A stretch of DNA of 64,000 nt from JANOYJ01 sp963792485 (lineage in GTDB: Bacteria; Pseudomonadota; Alphaproteobacteria; Rhizobiales; Rhizobiaceae): assembly GCA_963792485.1 (NCBI GenBank), contig CAWBWL010000010.1, positions 1-64,000 on the forward strand, read 5' to 3'. The notes below the pieces were generated by a model. That model made no database searches, was not told the DNA's origin, and saw only the letters and a list, made by a program, of their open reading frames with translations. Both the position numbers and the translations under genes were made by a program. Positions 42,656 through 51,504 of this stretch are shown one piece after another; the stretch's first letter is position 1; each line of letters opens with the position of its first letter.

Positions 42656-42967
42656 ATGCTCCTGATCCACTGCCCCTATTGCGAAGAAGAGCGCCCGGAG
42701 CTTGAGTTCCGCAATATGGGCGAGGCGCATCTTGTGCGCGCCGCCGATCTTGCCAGTCAGAGCGACGAGGATTTCGAGGCCTTCCTCTATATCCGCCAAA
42801 ATCCGAAGGGCCTCATCTACGAGCGCTGGCGGCATGTGCATGGCTGCGCGCGGTTTTTCAACGCGGTGCGGAATACGGTGAGCGACAAGTTTGTCATGGT
42901 CTACAAGGCGGGGGAGAAGCGACCGGTTCTGGATGGGGATGTGAAGAAGAAGGGGGCGCGCAAATGA
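42656..42967 (+). CDS. soxD: Sarcosine oxidase subunit delta
   Basis: A 103-residue protein with the zinc-binding signature of SoxD: MLLIHCPYCEEERPELEF at the N-terminus (Cys 6 and 9) and RWRHVHGCARFFNAVRNT with His and Cys in the middle. It is the small structural, zinc-binding subunit of the heterotetramer. I chose the ATG at 42656, which gives the family start; an in-frame ATG at 42620 would add 12 residues inside the preceding gene's end. A REPIN hairpin begins 27 bases after its stop. Confidence 0.93.
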   Translation: MLLIHCPYCEEERPELEFRNMGEAHLVRAADLASQSDEDFEAFLYIRQNPKGLIYERWRHVHGCARFFNAVRNTVSDKFVMVYKAGEKRPVLDGDVKKKGARK

Positions 42968-42993
42968 AGTTTTTGGCTGGCGGCGCGGGTGGA

Positions 42994-43109
42994 AAAATCG
43001 GTGACGGCAATTTCGGTGACAGTTTACTTAATTCCCGCACTGAAGTTTCGTCTGGCACAGGCGCTGAAGAATTAAGTAAACTGTCACCGAAATTGCCGTC
43101 ACCGATTTT
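42994..43109. repeat. REPIN hairpin 3, between soxD and soxA
   Basis: Perfect 41-base arms (42994-43034 and 43069-43109) around a 34-base loop. The inner 26 bases of each arm match the REP core of the two hairpins at the RAYT gene; the outer 15 bases (AAAATCGGTGACGGC) are specific to this copy. As with hairpin 1, the right arm ends exactly where the GGAG ribosome-binding site of the next gene, soxA, begins. In soxBDAG mRNA this would be a very stable stem. Confidence 0.93.
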
Positions 43110-43121
43110 GGAGATGCGGTC

Positions 43122-46076
43122 ATGAGCGGCGGCTACCGCGTTCCCGGCAAAGGCCGTCTCACCCCCGCCAAGACCTTGCGTTTCACCTTCGACGGCGAAA
43201 AGCTCACCGGACTCGAAGGCGACACGCTCGCCTCGGCGCTGCTGGCAAATGGCATTCACCTCACCGGTCGCTCGTTCAAATATCACCGCCCGCGCGGCAT
43301 CATCTCGGCGGGACCCGAAGAGCCGAATGCGCTGATGCAGATTTCGCGCGATGCCGTGCGCACACAGCCGAATGTGCGGGCAACCGTTCAGGAATTGTAT
43401 GACGGCTTGAATGCGAAATCACAGAACCGCTGGCCGTCGCTGACGCTGGATATCGGCGCGGTCAACAATATCGCTTCGCCGCTGTTTGCGGCAGGGTTTT
43501 ATTACAAGACGTTCATGTGGCCGAAATTCGCGTGGAAGAAGATTTACGAGCCGAACATCCGCGCGGCGGCGGGGCTTGGCCATGCGCCGACGGAGGCGGA
43601 TCCGGACACTTATGCCAACCGTTTCGCGCATTGCGATGTCTTGGTCATTGGCAGCGGAATGGCTGGCCTTGCCGCCGCATGGAGCGCGGCGGAAACGGGT
43701 GCTGAAGTCATGCTCGTTGAGCAAAACGGCGCATTCGGCGGCGCGCTGCTTTTCGAGAGCGGCATCAGCGTTGACGGCAAACCCGGTTATGACTGGGCGC
43801 AGGAGACAGTGGCAAAGCTCAAGGCCATGCCGAATGTGCGCGTGCTGAACCGGACCACGGCGTTCGGCTATTATGCGCAGAATATGGTGGCGCTGAACGA
43901 GCAGGTCACCGAACATATGGCGCGGCCCGACAGCGCTGCGCCGCGCGAGCGGCTGTGGCAGGTTCGGGCGAAGAAGGTGGTGCTCGCGACCGGCTCCATC
44001 GAGCGGCACATGGTGTTTGCGGAAAACGACCGGCCGGGCGTGATGCTCTCCGGTGCGGCGCGGCAGTATCTCAACCATCATGGCGTTGCAGTTGGCCGCA
44101 AGATCGGCGTCTACACCGCGCATGACGGCGCTTATGCGGCGGCGTTTGATTTGAAGCGGGCAGGCTGCGACATTCCGGCGATTGTCGATCTGCGCAAGGA
44201 TGTCACAGACGAACTGCTGACCGAAGCGAAGTCGCTCGGCATTGAGGTTCTGACCGGCCACAGCGTCGTGAAAGCGGGTGGCCGCCTGCGGGTCAACACC
44301 ATGGAAGTGCGGCCCGTCAATGGCGGCGCGGTGCGCAAGTTCTCGGTTGATGCGCTCATCACTTCCGCCGGCTGGACGCCGACGGTGCACCTGTTCTCGC
44401 AGTCGCGGGGAAAGCTGATTTTTGACGAGCAGCGCGGCATCTTCACTCCCGGCGAGAATGCGCAGGACTGCGTCTCCGTCGGCGCGTGCAACGGCACGGA
44501 TGATTTGGAGCGGCTGGTCGCAGCAGCCATTGCGGCGGGTGGCGGCAAGGTGAAGCTGAAGGTCAAAGGCCCGTCTTATGCAGGCGGTATGTCGGGCGCG
44601 TCGCCGGGCGAGGAGGAAAAGCCGGTCAAGGCCTTCATCGATTTCCAGAACGATGTGACGGCCAAGGACATCCGCCTTGCCGTGCGCGAAGGCATGCGCT
44701 CCATTGAGCACGTGAAGCGCTTCACGACCAATGGCATGGCGACCGACCAGGGCAAATTGTCCAACATGCACGGATTGGCGATTGCCGCCGAAACACTTGG
44801 TAAGCCAATCCCAAAGGTTGGCCTCACGACCTTCCGCTCGCCCTACACGCCGGTGACATTCGGCTCTATTGTCAACCATGCCAAAGGCTCACTTTTCGAT
44901 CCGACACGCCGCACGCCGATGCATGAAAGCTCCGCCAGGATGGGCGCGGTGTTCGAGGATGCCGGCCAGTGGAAACGCGCCTGGTACTTCCCGCGCGCCG
45001 GCGAAACCATGCACGAGGCGGTGGACCGCGAATGCGTGAATGTGCGCACGAATGCGGGCCTGTTCGACGCATCCACCTTGGGCAAGATCGAAGTCGTCGG
45101 GCCGGATGCGGCGAAGTTTCTCAACATCCTCTATACGAACAGCTGGGACAAGCTCGGCGTCGGCAAATGCCGCTATGGCATCATGCTGCGCGAGGACGGG
45201 TTCATTTATGATGACGGCGTGGTCGGGCGCGTTGCCGAAGACCGCTTCCATGTGACGACGACAACCGGCGGCGCGCCGCGTGTCATGAGCCATATGGAGG
45301 ATTATTTGCAGACCGAGTTCCCGGACATGAATGTCTGGCTGACCTCGACCACAGAGCAATGGGCGGTGATAGCCGTGCAGGGGCCGAAGGCGCGCGAGAT
45401 CATTGCGCCGTTTGTGTCCGGCATGGATATTTCCAACGAAGCCTTCCCGCATATGAGCGTCAAGGAGTGCCAGTTTATGGGCGTCCCCTGCCGCCTTTTC
45501 CGCATGACGTTTGCCGGCGAACTCGGCTTCGAAATCAACGTGCCTGCCGATTACGGTCAATCGGTTTGGGACGCGATTTACGCGCATGGCACGCCGCAGG
45601 GCCTGCAGCCCTATGGCACCGAGGCGATGCATATTCTGCGCGCCGAAAAAGGCTACATCATTGTCGGGCAGGACACCGACGGCACGGTGACGCCGCAGGA
45701 TGCGGGGCTCTCATGGGCGATTGCCAAATCGAAGCCGGACTTTGTCGGCATACGCGGCTTGAAGCGGATTGATCTGGTTGCCCCCGGACGCAAGCAGCTG
45801 GTAGGCCTGAAAACCAAAGACCCGAAGACTGTGCTGGAAGAAGGCGCGCAGATTGTCGAGACGCCGAACCAGCCGATCCCGATGACCATGATCGGCCATG
45901 TCACCTCGTCCTACTGGTCCGCCAATTGCGGTCGCTCCATCGCCATGGCTCTGGTGGCGGGCGGCAAGGAGAAGATCGGCCAGACGCTCTACGTACCGAT
46001 GCCGGACCGGACCATTGAGGTCGAAATCTGCGACGCGGTGTTCTTTGACAAGGAAGGAGGGCGGATCAATGCCTGA
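43122..46076 (+). CDS. soxA: Sarcosine oxidase subunit alpha
   Basis: A 984-residue subunit. Order of parts: an N-terminal 2Fe-2S-ferredoxin-like segment without its cysteines (LRFTFDGEKLTGLEGDTLASALLANG), the NAD-binding domain (VLVIGSGMAGLAAAWSAAETG near residue 175), a central oxidoreductase-like region with RPGVMLSGAARQYLNHHGVAVG, and from about residue 600 a GcvT-like tetrahydrofolate domain (MGAVFEDAGQWKRAWYFPRAGE and FAGELGFEINVPADYG). It takes the formaldehyde equivalent from the beta subunit to form methylene-tetrahydrofolate. GGAG at 43110-43113, directly after the REPIN, fixes the start. The soxG gene overlaps its end. Confidence 0.95.
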   Translation: MSGGYRVPGKGRLTPAKTLRFTFDGEKLTGLEGDTLASALLANGIHLTGRSFKYHRPRGIISAGPEEPNALMQISRDAVRTQPNVRATVQELYDGLNAKSQNRWPSLTLDIGAVNNIASPLFAAGFYYKTFMWPKFAWKKIYEPNIRAAAGLGHAPTEADPDTYANRFAHCDVLVIGSGMAGLAAAWSAAETGAEVMLVEQNGAFGGALLFESGISVDGKPGYDWAQETVAKLKAMPNVRVLNRTTAFGYYAQNMVALNEQVTEHMARPDSAAPRERLWQVRAKKVVLATGSIERHMVFAENDRPGVMLSGAARQYLNHHGVAVGRKIGVYTAHDGAYAAAFDLKRAGCDIPAIVDLRKDVTDELLTEAKSLGIEVLTGHSVVKAGGRLRVNTMEVRPVNGGAVRKFSVDALITSAGWTPTVHLFSQSRGKLIFDEQRGIFTPGENAQDCVSVGACNGTDDLERLVAAAIAAGGGKVKLKVKGPSYAGGMSGASPGEEEKPVKAFIDFQNDVTAKDIRLAVREGMRSIEHVKRFTTNGMATDQGKLSNMHGLAIAAETLGKPIPKVGLTTFRSPYTPVTFGSIVNHAKGSLFDPTRRTPMHESSARMGAVFEDAGQWKRAWYFPRAGETMHEAVDRECVNVRTNAGLFDASTLGKIEVVGPDAAKFLNILYTNSWDKLGVGKCRYGIMLREDGFIYDDGVVGRVAEDRFHVTTTTGGAPRVMSHMEDYLQTEFPDMNVWLTSTTEQWAVIAVQGPKAREIIAPFVSGMDISNEAFPHMSVKECQFMGVPCRLFRMTFAGELGFEINVPADYGQSVWDAIYAHGTPQGLQPYGTEAMHILRAEKGYIIVGQDTDGTVTPQDAGLSWAIAKSKPDFVGIRGLKRIDLVAPGRKQLVGLKTKDPKTVLEEGAQIVETPNQPIPMTMIGHVTSSYWSANCGRSIAMALVAGGKEKIGQTLYVPMPDRTIEVEICDAVFFDKEGGRINA

Positions 46077-46620
46077 CGCTCGTATTGCAGAACGGGTGAC
46101 GCCGCTGACCGGACGCATGGCCGCAACGGCGCAAGTCAGCGTCATGCCCGCCGAATCCGCCTTCCGGATGTCGCTGCGCGTGCGGCCCGATGCGGTCGCG
46201 GCCTTGTCGAAAGCGCTCGGCGTTTCGCTGCCGGTGAAACCGAAAACGTCAGAGACCAAAGGCACGCGCACGGCTTTGTGGCTTGGGCCGGATGAATGGC
46301 TCGTCCTCGACAGCGCGAAGAACCCGGCGGTTGATCTTGCCAAGGTCAAAGCTTTGCATTCCGCCGTGGACATTTCCCATCGCAACACCGCCATCACAGT
46401 CTCCGGTCCAGCGGCCGAGGCAACGCTCAGCGCGGGCTGCCCGCAGAACCTGTCGCTCAAACCGTTTCCGGTCGGAGCCTGCTCGCGGACGATTTTGGGC
46501 AAGATCGAAATCGTCATCCTGCGCACCGGCCCGCACGCGTTTCGCGTCGAATGCTGGCGCTCGTTCAGCGATTATGTGATGACCTATCTGAGCGAGGCGG
46601 GGAGGGGCGCGGTCGTCTAA
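46069..46620 (+). CDS. soxG: Sarcosine oxidase subunit gamma
   Basis: A 183-residue SoxG protein. Recognisable features are TALWLGPDEWLVLDS near residue 65, VDISHRNTAITVSGPAAEATLSAGCP (typical 'DVSH' segment) and the end RVECWRSFSDYVMTYL. It is the fourth subunit of the heterotetrameric enzyme. A strong AAGGAAGGAGG region precedes the ATG at 46069, which overlaps soxA by 8 bases. Its stop overlaps that of the convergent ABC ATPase gene by 4 bases. Confidence 0.92.
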   Translation: MPDARIAERVTPLTGRMAATAQVSVMPAESAFRMSLRVRPDAVAALSKALGVSLPVKPKTSETKGTRTALWLGPDEWLVLDSAKNPAVDLAKVKALHSAVDISHRNTAITVSGPAAEATLSAGCPQNLSLKPFPVGACSRTILGKIEIVILRTGPHAFRVECWRSFSDYVMTYLSEAGRGAVV

Positions 46621-47405
46621 GCCGCCTCTTTCAACGCCCCCGGTCCCGGTATCGCGCCCTTCGGACATTTCCCCGCGATAATCATCCCAAGCACTTCATC
46701 GCCCGTCACATCCTTGACATGGGCGGTGCCGACGACCTTGCCGTTCTTCATCACGCAGACGCGGTCCGCCAGGTCAAACACGTCGTGAATGTCGTGGCTG
46801 ATCAGGAAAATGCCAATGCCGTCCTCCTTCAGCTGCTTGATCAGTTCGCCGACCTGCGCCGTCTCCTGCGGCCCGAGCGCTGCCGTCGGCTCGTCCATGA
46901 TGAGGATGCGGGCGTTGAAGTGGATGGCGCGGGCGATGGCGACTGACTGGCGCTGACCGCCGGAGAGTTTGACGACCGGCTCCTTGAAGCGTCGGAAATT
47001 CGGGTTGAGGCGGTGCATGACCTTCCGGCACTCCGCTTCCATCGCCACGTCGTCGAGCGTGCCAAGCTTCGTTTTCAGTTCGCGGCCGAGATAGAGATTG
47101 GCAGCGGCGTCGACATTGTCGGCGAGCGCCAGCGTCTGGTAGATCGTCTCGATGCCGAGCGCCTTGGCGTCGCGCGGATTGTCGATCTTCACTTCCTGCC
47201 CGTCGATCAATATCTGGCCGTGGTCGCGCTTGTAGGCGCCGGACAGAACCTTGATCAGCGTCGATTTGCCCGCGCCATTGTGCCCGAGCAGGCCGACCAC
47301 TTCACCGGGATAAAGATCCACTGAAGCATGGTCCACCGCCTTGATGCCGCCGAAGGCGATCGAAATGTCGCGCATTTCGATCAGCGGCGCGGATGCGTTC
47401 GCCAT
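46617..47405 (-). CDS. Sugar ABC transporter ATP-binding protein (XylG/FrcA type)
   Basis: A 262-residue ABC ATPase with all motifs: Walker A GLLGHNGAGKSTLI, Q-loop YQTLALADN, signature KLSGGQRQSVAIARAI, Walker B ILIMDEPTAALG and the switch His in LISHDIHDV. It carries one ATPase domain only, unlike the roughly 500-residue duplicated XylG, and would function as a dimer. It is the third gene of a binding protein/permease/ATPase operon. ATG at 47405 follows TAGGAGG. The neighbouring iol genes suggest a polyol substrate, whereas the family name suggests xylose. Confidence 0.9.
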   Translation of the reverse strand: MANASAPLIEMRDISIAFGGIKAVDHASVDLYPGEVVGLLGHNGAGKSTLIKVLSGAYKRDHGQILIDGQEVKIDNPRDAKALGIETIYQTLALADNVDAAANLYLGRELKTKLGTLDDVAMEAECRKVMHRLNPNFRRFKEPVVKLSGGQRQSVAIARAIHFNARILIMDEPTAALGPQETAQVGELIKQLKEDGIGIFLISHDIHDVFDLADRVCVMKNGKVVGTAHVKDVTGDEVLGMIIAGKCPKGAIPGPGALKEAA

Positions 47406-47416
47406 TTGCAATCCTC

Positions 47417-48739
47417 CTACTTGATACGGCTTCGGTACATCGTGTCGAGCCAGACCGAGAAGACCAGCACGATGCCCAGCGCGATATATTGCTTGGTCGT
47501 GTCAAAGCCGAGCAGCGCCATGCCGGACTGGATGGACTGCATGATCAGCGCGCCAAGGAATGCGCCGAAAATCGTGCCCGACCCGCCCGCGAGCGACGTG
47601 CCGCCGATGACTGCTGCGGCGATGACGTATAGCTCGTCGAACTGGCCGAGTGCGATGGTCGCCGCATTGAGCCGCGCCGACTGCACGATGGCGGAAATGG
47701 CGGCAAGCAAGCCCATTAATGCGAAGGCGAGCACGGTGATGCGGCGCGTGTTGATGCCCGCGAGTTCCGCCGCCTCCGGATTGCCGCCGATCGCGTAAAC
47801 ATAGCGGCCAAACTGCGTGCGCGTGGCGAGAAACGTCATGACAAGGCCAACAGCGATGGCGATCAGCACCGGCACCGCGAAACCGTGCGAAACAAACAGC
47901 CCGCCCTCCGGGACGGCGATGTTGTTGGCTGCCGCGTATTGTTTGATGATTCCGACCGGCCATGGATAGGCGTTGACCACCAGCACGGCCGCGAGGACGG
48001 CCGCGCAGCCAAGCCCGCCGACCGTCGCCTCCGCCCACATCGGCCGCAATGGAAACTTGAACCGGGTGCGCTGGACGCGGCCGCTGTGAATTCCCCAGAT
48101 GATCCCGGCGCAAGCCAAAGCGCCGACCACCCAGCTCCAGAAGCTGCCGATCGAGCCGTACGGCCCTCCGCCAATCAGCGCGTAACGCGGGTCCATCGGC
48201 GCGATGGTCTCTCCACCCGCCACGAGGAAGCCAACATTTCGCCAGATCAACAGCCCGCCAAGCGTAACGACAAAGGATGGGATTTTTGCGTAAGCGACCA
48301 GCCAGCCGTGAAATGCGCCAAGCGCAACGCCGAGCGCAATGCCCAAAACTGTCGCCAGCACGGGATTCCAGCCGCTGCCCACCCCGAAAACAGCAGGAAA
48401 GAAGTTCGCCTGCAGAAAGCCGATCCAGATCGCGACGAGGCCAAGGATTGAGCCGACCGAAAGGTCGATGTGCCGCATGACAATAATCAGCACCATGCCG
48501 GTGGCCATGATCGAAATGGACGAGGCCTGGGTCAAAAGGTTCCACAAATTACGCGGAGTGAGGAACAGTCCCTGGCCTTTCATCACAATGCCGGCAAGGT
48601 GGAACCCCACCCAAATCAACAACAGCGCGCCGACCATGCCGACCATGCGGCTGTCAATTTCCGTGGCGCGCAGAAAGCGCGTGAATGCGCCCTCGCGGCT
48701 GAGCGCCGGATTCTGGCTGGAACCTGCATCAATGGACAA
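47417..48739 (-). CDS. Sugar ABC transporter permease (XylH type)
   Basis: A 440-residue permease of the BPD_transp_2 family with about 12 helices. Characteristic are MATGMVLIIVMRHIDLSVGSILG, AKIPSFVVTLGGLLIWRNVGFL and NPEAAELAGINTRRITVLAFALMGLLAAIS. A central insertion with GRVQRTRFKFPLRPMWAEA is typical of XylH and not of the shorter RbsC. I chose a TTG at 48739 (GGGAGG site, MSIDAGSSQ start); another TTG at 48766 lacks a site. The ATPase gene begins 12 bases downstream of its stop. Confidence 0.9.
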   Translation of the reverse strand: MSIDAGSSQNPALSREGAFTRFLRATEIDSRMVGMVGALLLIWVGFHLAGIVMKGQGLFLTPRNLWNLLTQASSISIMATGMVLIIVMRHIDLSVGSILGLVAIWIGFLQANFFPAVFGVGSGWNPVLATVLGIALGVALGAFHGWLVAYAKIPSFVVTLGGLLIWRNVGFLVAGGETIAPMDPRYALIGGGPYGSIGSFWSWVVGALACAGIIWGIHSGRVQRTRFKFPLRPMWAEATVGGLGCAAVLAAVLVVNAYPWPVGIIKQYAAANNIAVPEGGLFVSHGFAVPVLIAIAVGLVMTFLATRTQFGRYVYAIGGNPEAAELAGINTRRITVLAFALMGLLAAISAIVQSARLNAATIALGQFDELYVIAAAVIGGTSLAGGSGTIFGAFLGALIMQSIQSGMALLGFDTTKQYIALGIVLVFSVWLDTMYRSRIK

Positions 48740-48788
48740 AGCGGCCTCCCGCAGCTGGCGCCCCAAGGCAAAGTTGATTTGTAATAAA

Positions 48789-48817
48789 GCCGCGCCAACT
48801 CAAGGAGGCGGCGCGGC
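48789..48817 (-). terminator. Intercistronic hairpin between binding-protein and permease genes
   Basis: On the minus strand GCCGCGCC and GGCGCGGC pair around a 13-base loop and are followed by TTTATT. It lies 27 bases after the binding-protein stop. Such stems commonly stop part of the transcription or protect the upstream mRNA, giving more binding protein than permease. Confidence 0.6.
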
Positions 48818-48843
48818 GTTAATCAGTCAGGAGTCACAGCCGC

Positions 48844-49887
48844 TCACTTGCAAGCGGGAACCTTGGCAGCGTCGGCGCCGGCGCATGCCTTGTCTTTGGC
48901 GATCCAGCCCGCGTCGATCACAACGTTCAGGTTTTCCTGCGTGATGGCGATCGGGGTCAGGAGAATGGAAGGCATTTCAATGCCCTTCGCGCCGTCCTTG
49001 AAGGTCTTGCCTCCGGCCACGTCTGCGGCAGACTTGCCATCGGCCAGCGCGGCTGCGGCTTCACCGCCCGCCTTGCCGAGCGCGCGCGAGTCTTTCCAGA
49101 CCGAAACAAGCTGCGTGCCAAGCGCAACGCGGTTCAGCGCGGCGTGGTCGCCATCCTGTCCGGTAACCGGAACCGTGCCCGCCATGCCCTGGGCGGTGAG
49201 CGCAGCGACAACGCCGCCACCCATGCCGTCATTCTCGGACATGACCGCATCAATCTTGTTGCCGGTGGCAGTCAGGCACTGCTCCATGTTCTTCTGGGCG
49301 TTGTCCGGCTTCCAGCCATCGGTGAATGTCTCGCAGACATTCTTGATCTTGCCTTCGTCGATGAGCGGCTTCAACACCGACATCATGCCGCTTAGCAGGA
49401 ATGTTGCATTCGGATCGCCCGGATCACCCTTGATAAAGGCGAAGTCGCCCTCCTTCTTGCCCTTTGCGATCATCGTCTCCGCCATCAGGCGGCCAACGCC
49501 TACATTGTCAAACGTGATGTAGAGAGCCGATGCGTCCTCGATCTGCCGGTCGTAGGCTATAACCGGAATTCCTTCGGCCTTGGCCTTTTCGATTGCCGGC
49601 AGGATGGCTTCTGAATCCTGCGCGAAGATCATGAGCACATTCGCGCCTTGGGCGATTAGCGAATCGATGTCGCTCAGCTGCTTGGCGGCGGACGCCTGCG
49701 CATCCGTCTGCACATACTTGTCACCGGCTGCCTCAAGCGCGGCAACAATCGCCGCCTCGTCCGTCTTCCAGCGCTCTTCCTGCTTGTTTGCCCAAGACAC
49801 GCCGATAACTTTGTCTTTGGCAAGCGCTGCGCCTGCAAAAGTCAGGGTGAATACTGCGCCCGTGAGGGCTGCGACTAGCTTCTTCAT
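48844..49887 (-). CDS. Sugar ABC transporter substrate-binding protein (XylF-like)
   Basis: A 347-residue periplasmic protein with a Sec signal (MKKLVAALTGAVFTLTFAGA, cleaved after ALA near residue 23). The mature part is a peripla_BP_4 sugar-binding fold: VIGVSWANKQEERWKTDEAA, DIDSLIAQGANVLMIFAQDS, FIKGDPGDPNATFL, DAVMSENDGMGGGVVAAL and PVTGQDGDHAALNR. These resemble XylF, the D-xylose binding protein. Because iolD, iolE and an iolI-like gene are directly divergent, inositol is an alternative ligand. The start follows GGAGGAG. Divergent promoter region at 49888-50115. Confidence 0.9.
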   Translation of the reverse strand: MKKLVAALTGAVFTLTFAGAALAKDKVIGVSWANKQEERWKTDEAAIVAALEAAGDKYVQTDAQASAAKQLSDIDSLIAQGANVLMIFAQDSEAILPAIEKAKAEGIPVIAYDRQIEDASALYITFDNVGVGRLMAETMIAKGKKEGDFAFIKGDPGDPNATFLLSGMMSVLKPLIDEGKIKNVCETFTDGWKPDNAQKNMEQCLTATGNKIDAVMSENDGMGGGVVAALTAQGMAGTVPVTGQDGDHAALNRVALGTQLVSVWKDSRALGKAGGEAAAALADGKSAADVAGGKTFKDGAKGIEMPSILLTPIAITQENLNVVIDAGWIAKDKACAGADAAKVPACK

Positions 49888-49998
49888 AGTTTCTCCTCCA
49901 AATGGTCCAAATTGAGCTGGGACCGGACCGGTGCCCCGTTTGTGTTTGCGCCGAATGCTGATCCGCGCAAAAGAGAGCTGTCAATCTTAATTGCAATT

Positions 49999-50017
49999 TT
50001 CATTTTCTTGCAATAGA
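49999..50017 (+). promoter_or_regulatory. Candidate RpiR operator, binding-protein/iolI-like promoter
   Basis: TTCATTTTCTTGCAATAGA lies in the 228-base divergent gap between the ABC binding-protein gene and the iolI-like gene. It resembles the site in front of rpiR (TTCATTTCGCAATAAGA). The match is by eye only; a further TTGCAA lies just upstream at 49991. Confidence 0.35.
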
Positions 50018-50115
50018 AATTTCTCAGTGTTGCATTCTGATCTGAAAGCCGAACCATCGCTCGAGACTGGACCGCGATCCCGGCTTTTCCCACCAGAGCT
50101 CCAAGCGAAGGACAA

Positions 50116-50937
50116 ATGACCGTGGCTGAATTCCAATTCGCGCTGAACCGCACTTGCATTCCACATGGATCACTGGCCGAATTCATCAGCCTTGCCAAAT
50201 CCGCCGGTGTCCAGGCGGTCGAAATCCGCAATGATATCGCCGGGCGCGAATTCGCGGACGGCACGCCAGCGCGCGAGCTCAAAGCGCGTCTCGACGATGC
50301 CGGCTTGAAAGTCGCCTCGGTCAACGCATTGCAGCGTTTCAATGACTGGACAGGTGATCGCGAGGCAGAAGCCAAGTCGCTCATTCGGTACGCCGCTGAA
50401 CTCGGCGCTCCAGGGCTCGTCCTGTGTCCGGCGCACGAGCCGCGCGACGGATGGGACGAGAAAACCAAAGACGTCAAATTGCGCGAAGGGCTGCACAAGC
50501 TGAAGCCAATCTTCGAGGACGAAGGGATCATGGGATATGTGGAACCGCTAGGCATGTTCCACTCCACCATGAAAAATCAATCCCGGGCGGCGGTGGCCAT
50601 TGATGATGTCGGCGGCAGAGAAATCTTTGCGCTCTGCTATGACACTTTCCAGTATTTCCGCTGCGCCGATGACGCCTTGCTCCTCGACAAGGTCGCGCTT
50701 ATTCATGTCTCCGGCATTTCCCGGACGGATCTCTCTCCCGGCGAACTGACCGAGCCGGATCGCGGACTGGTCACGGCGGATGACCGCGTCGGAAATATCG
50801 AAAAGCTCAAACGGGCTGCCGAAGAGGGTTATTCCGGATTTGTCTCCATCGAGCCCTTCAATCCCGAAACCCAGCGCGATCCACAATTGCTGAGCAAACT
50901 CCGCCGCTCCATCGAAATGATTCGAAGCGCCATGTGA
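50116..50937 (+). CDS. TIM-barrel sugar isomerase, IolI/IolH-like
   Basis: A 273-residue xylose isomerase-like TIM-barrel protein. Conserved elements are FALNRTCIPHGSLAEFISLAKSAG with VQAVEIRNDI near residue 35, LKVASVNALQRFNDW, GYVEPLGMF near 141 (metal Glu), ALCYDTFQYFRC near 175, IHVSGI near 197 and SGFVSIEPFNP near 240. IolI interconverts inososes and IolH is a related member, both in inositol catabolism. The gene precedes iolD and iolE on the same strand, but a 567-base gap separates it from iolD. Confidence 0.83.
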   Translation: MTVAEFQFALNRTCIPHGSLAEFISLAKSAGVQAVEIRNDIAGREFADGTPARELKARLDDAGLKVASVNALQRFNDWTGDREAEAKSLIRYAAELGAPGLVLCPAHEPRDGWDEKTKDVKLREGLHKLKPIFEDEGIMGYVEPLGMFHSTMKNQSRAAVAIDDVGGREIFALCYDTFQYFRCADDALLLDKVALIHVSGISRTDLSPGELTEPDRGLVTADDRVGNIEKLKRAAEEGYSGFVSIEPFNPETQRDPQLLSKLRRSIEMIRSAM

Positions 50938-51504
50938 CAGATGCACGGTGACCGGCTGTCGTTTTGCGGCTCTCTTATCCTGCATCTGAACTTGATACAT
51001 ACAAACCGGCCTGTATTCGTGGTTACTCAGGAGCAGCGCTGAAGGCAATCCGTGTTGGGAGCGGCAATTTCGCCATTTTTTCTTTTAATTCGAGATCCGA
51101 AATAATTTGTGACGCAGATTTAATCCTGTGTCAACAAGGTTTTCTGCGGGTCCGGATTGAGCCTGCGCCACATTCAAAAGAAAATCAACGGAATGCGGCT
51201 GGAGGAAAGAAGCGTCCAGCTGAATGCGGGATCTGATCTCGCGCAGTTCACCTCTCAAGGATGGCCAGCGCAATCCGCGCCTGCCTTGAGCCGATCGCCT
51301 CTAATTTGTCCGCCTGCGTCAACTCGATACGAAACTTGCATCCGGTTGGACTTGATGCAAGGAAAGAGTGGTGCGGCGGCGACCTCGAAAGAGGCCATGC
51401 TGAAGGCAACTAATGTCATTTTTGCAACAATCGTTGCGAAACTCTTGCATTGTCAACGAACGTTTTGTAGGGAATCGTCCATTCTTTCTTCCGGGAGCTG
51501 CGAT
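50938..51504. other. Long intergenic region upstream of iolD
   Basis: These 567 bases hold no gene I can support; short open frames here lack ribosome-binding sites and family resemblance. The part near iolD (51420-51480) is rich in TTGCAA/GTTGC elements, including TTGCAACAATCGTTGCGAA at 51422-51440, and carries a candidate RpiR site. It likely contains the iolDE promoter and its control elements, possibly with a long leader. Confidence 0.5.
51442..51464 (-). promoter_or_regulatory. Candidate RpiR operator upstream of iolD
   Basis: On the minus strand the site begins AACGTTCGTTGACAATGCAA, sharing AACGTTCRTT with the rpiR promoter site at 36678 and GCAA with both other sites. It ends 40 bases before the iolD start codon, so a bound repressor would block transcription. 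Confidence 0.35.

Noticed and set aside
43419..44879. A 486-codon frame on the minus strand
   Set aside because: It lies entirely antisense to soxA, which has clear motifs throughout; the translated product is low-complexity Arg/His-rich without family resemblance.
50964..51236. A 90-codon frame in the gap before iolD
   Set aside because: No ribosome-binding site, composition unlike neighbouring genes and no recognisable domain.
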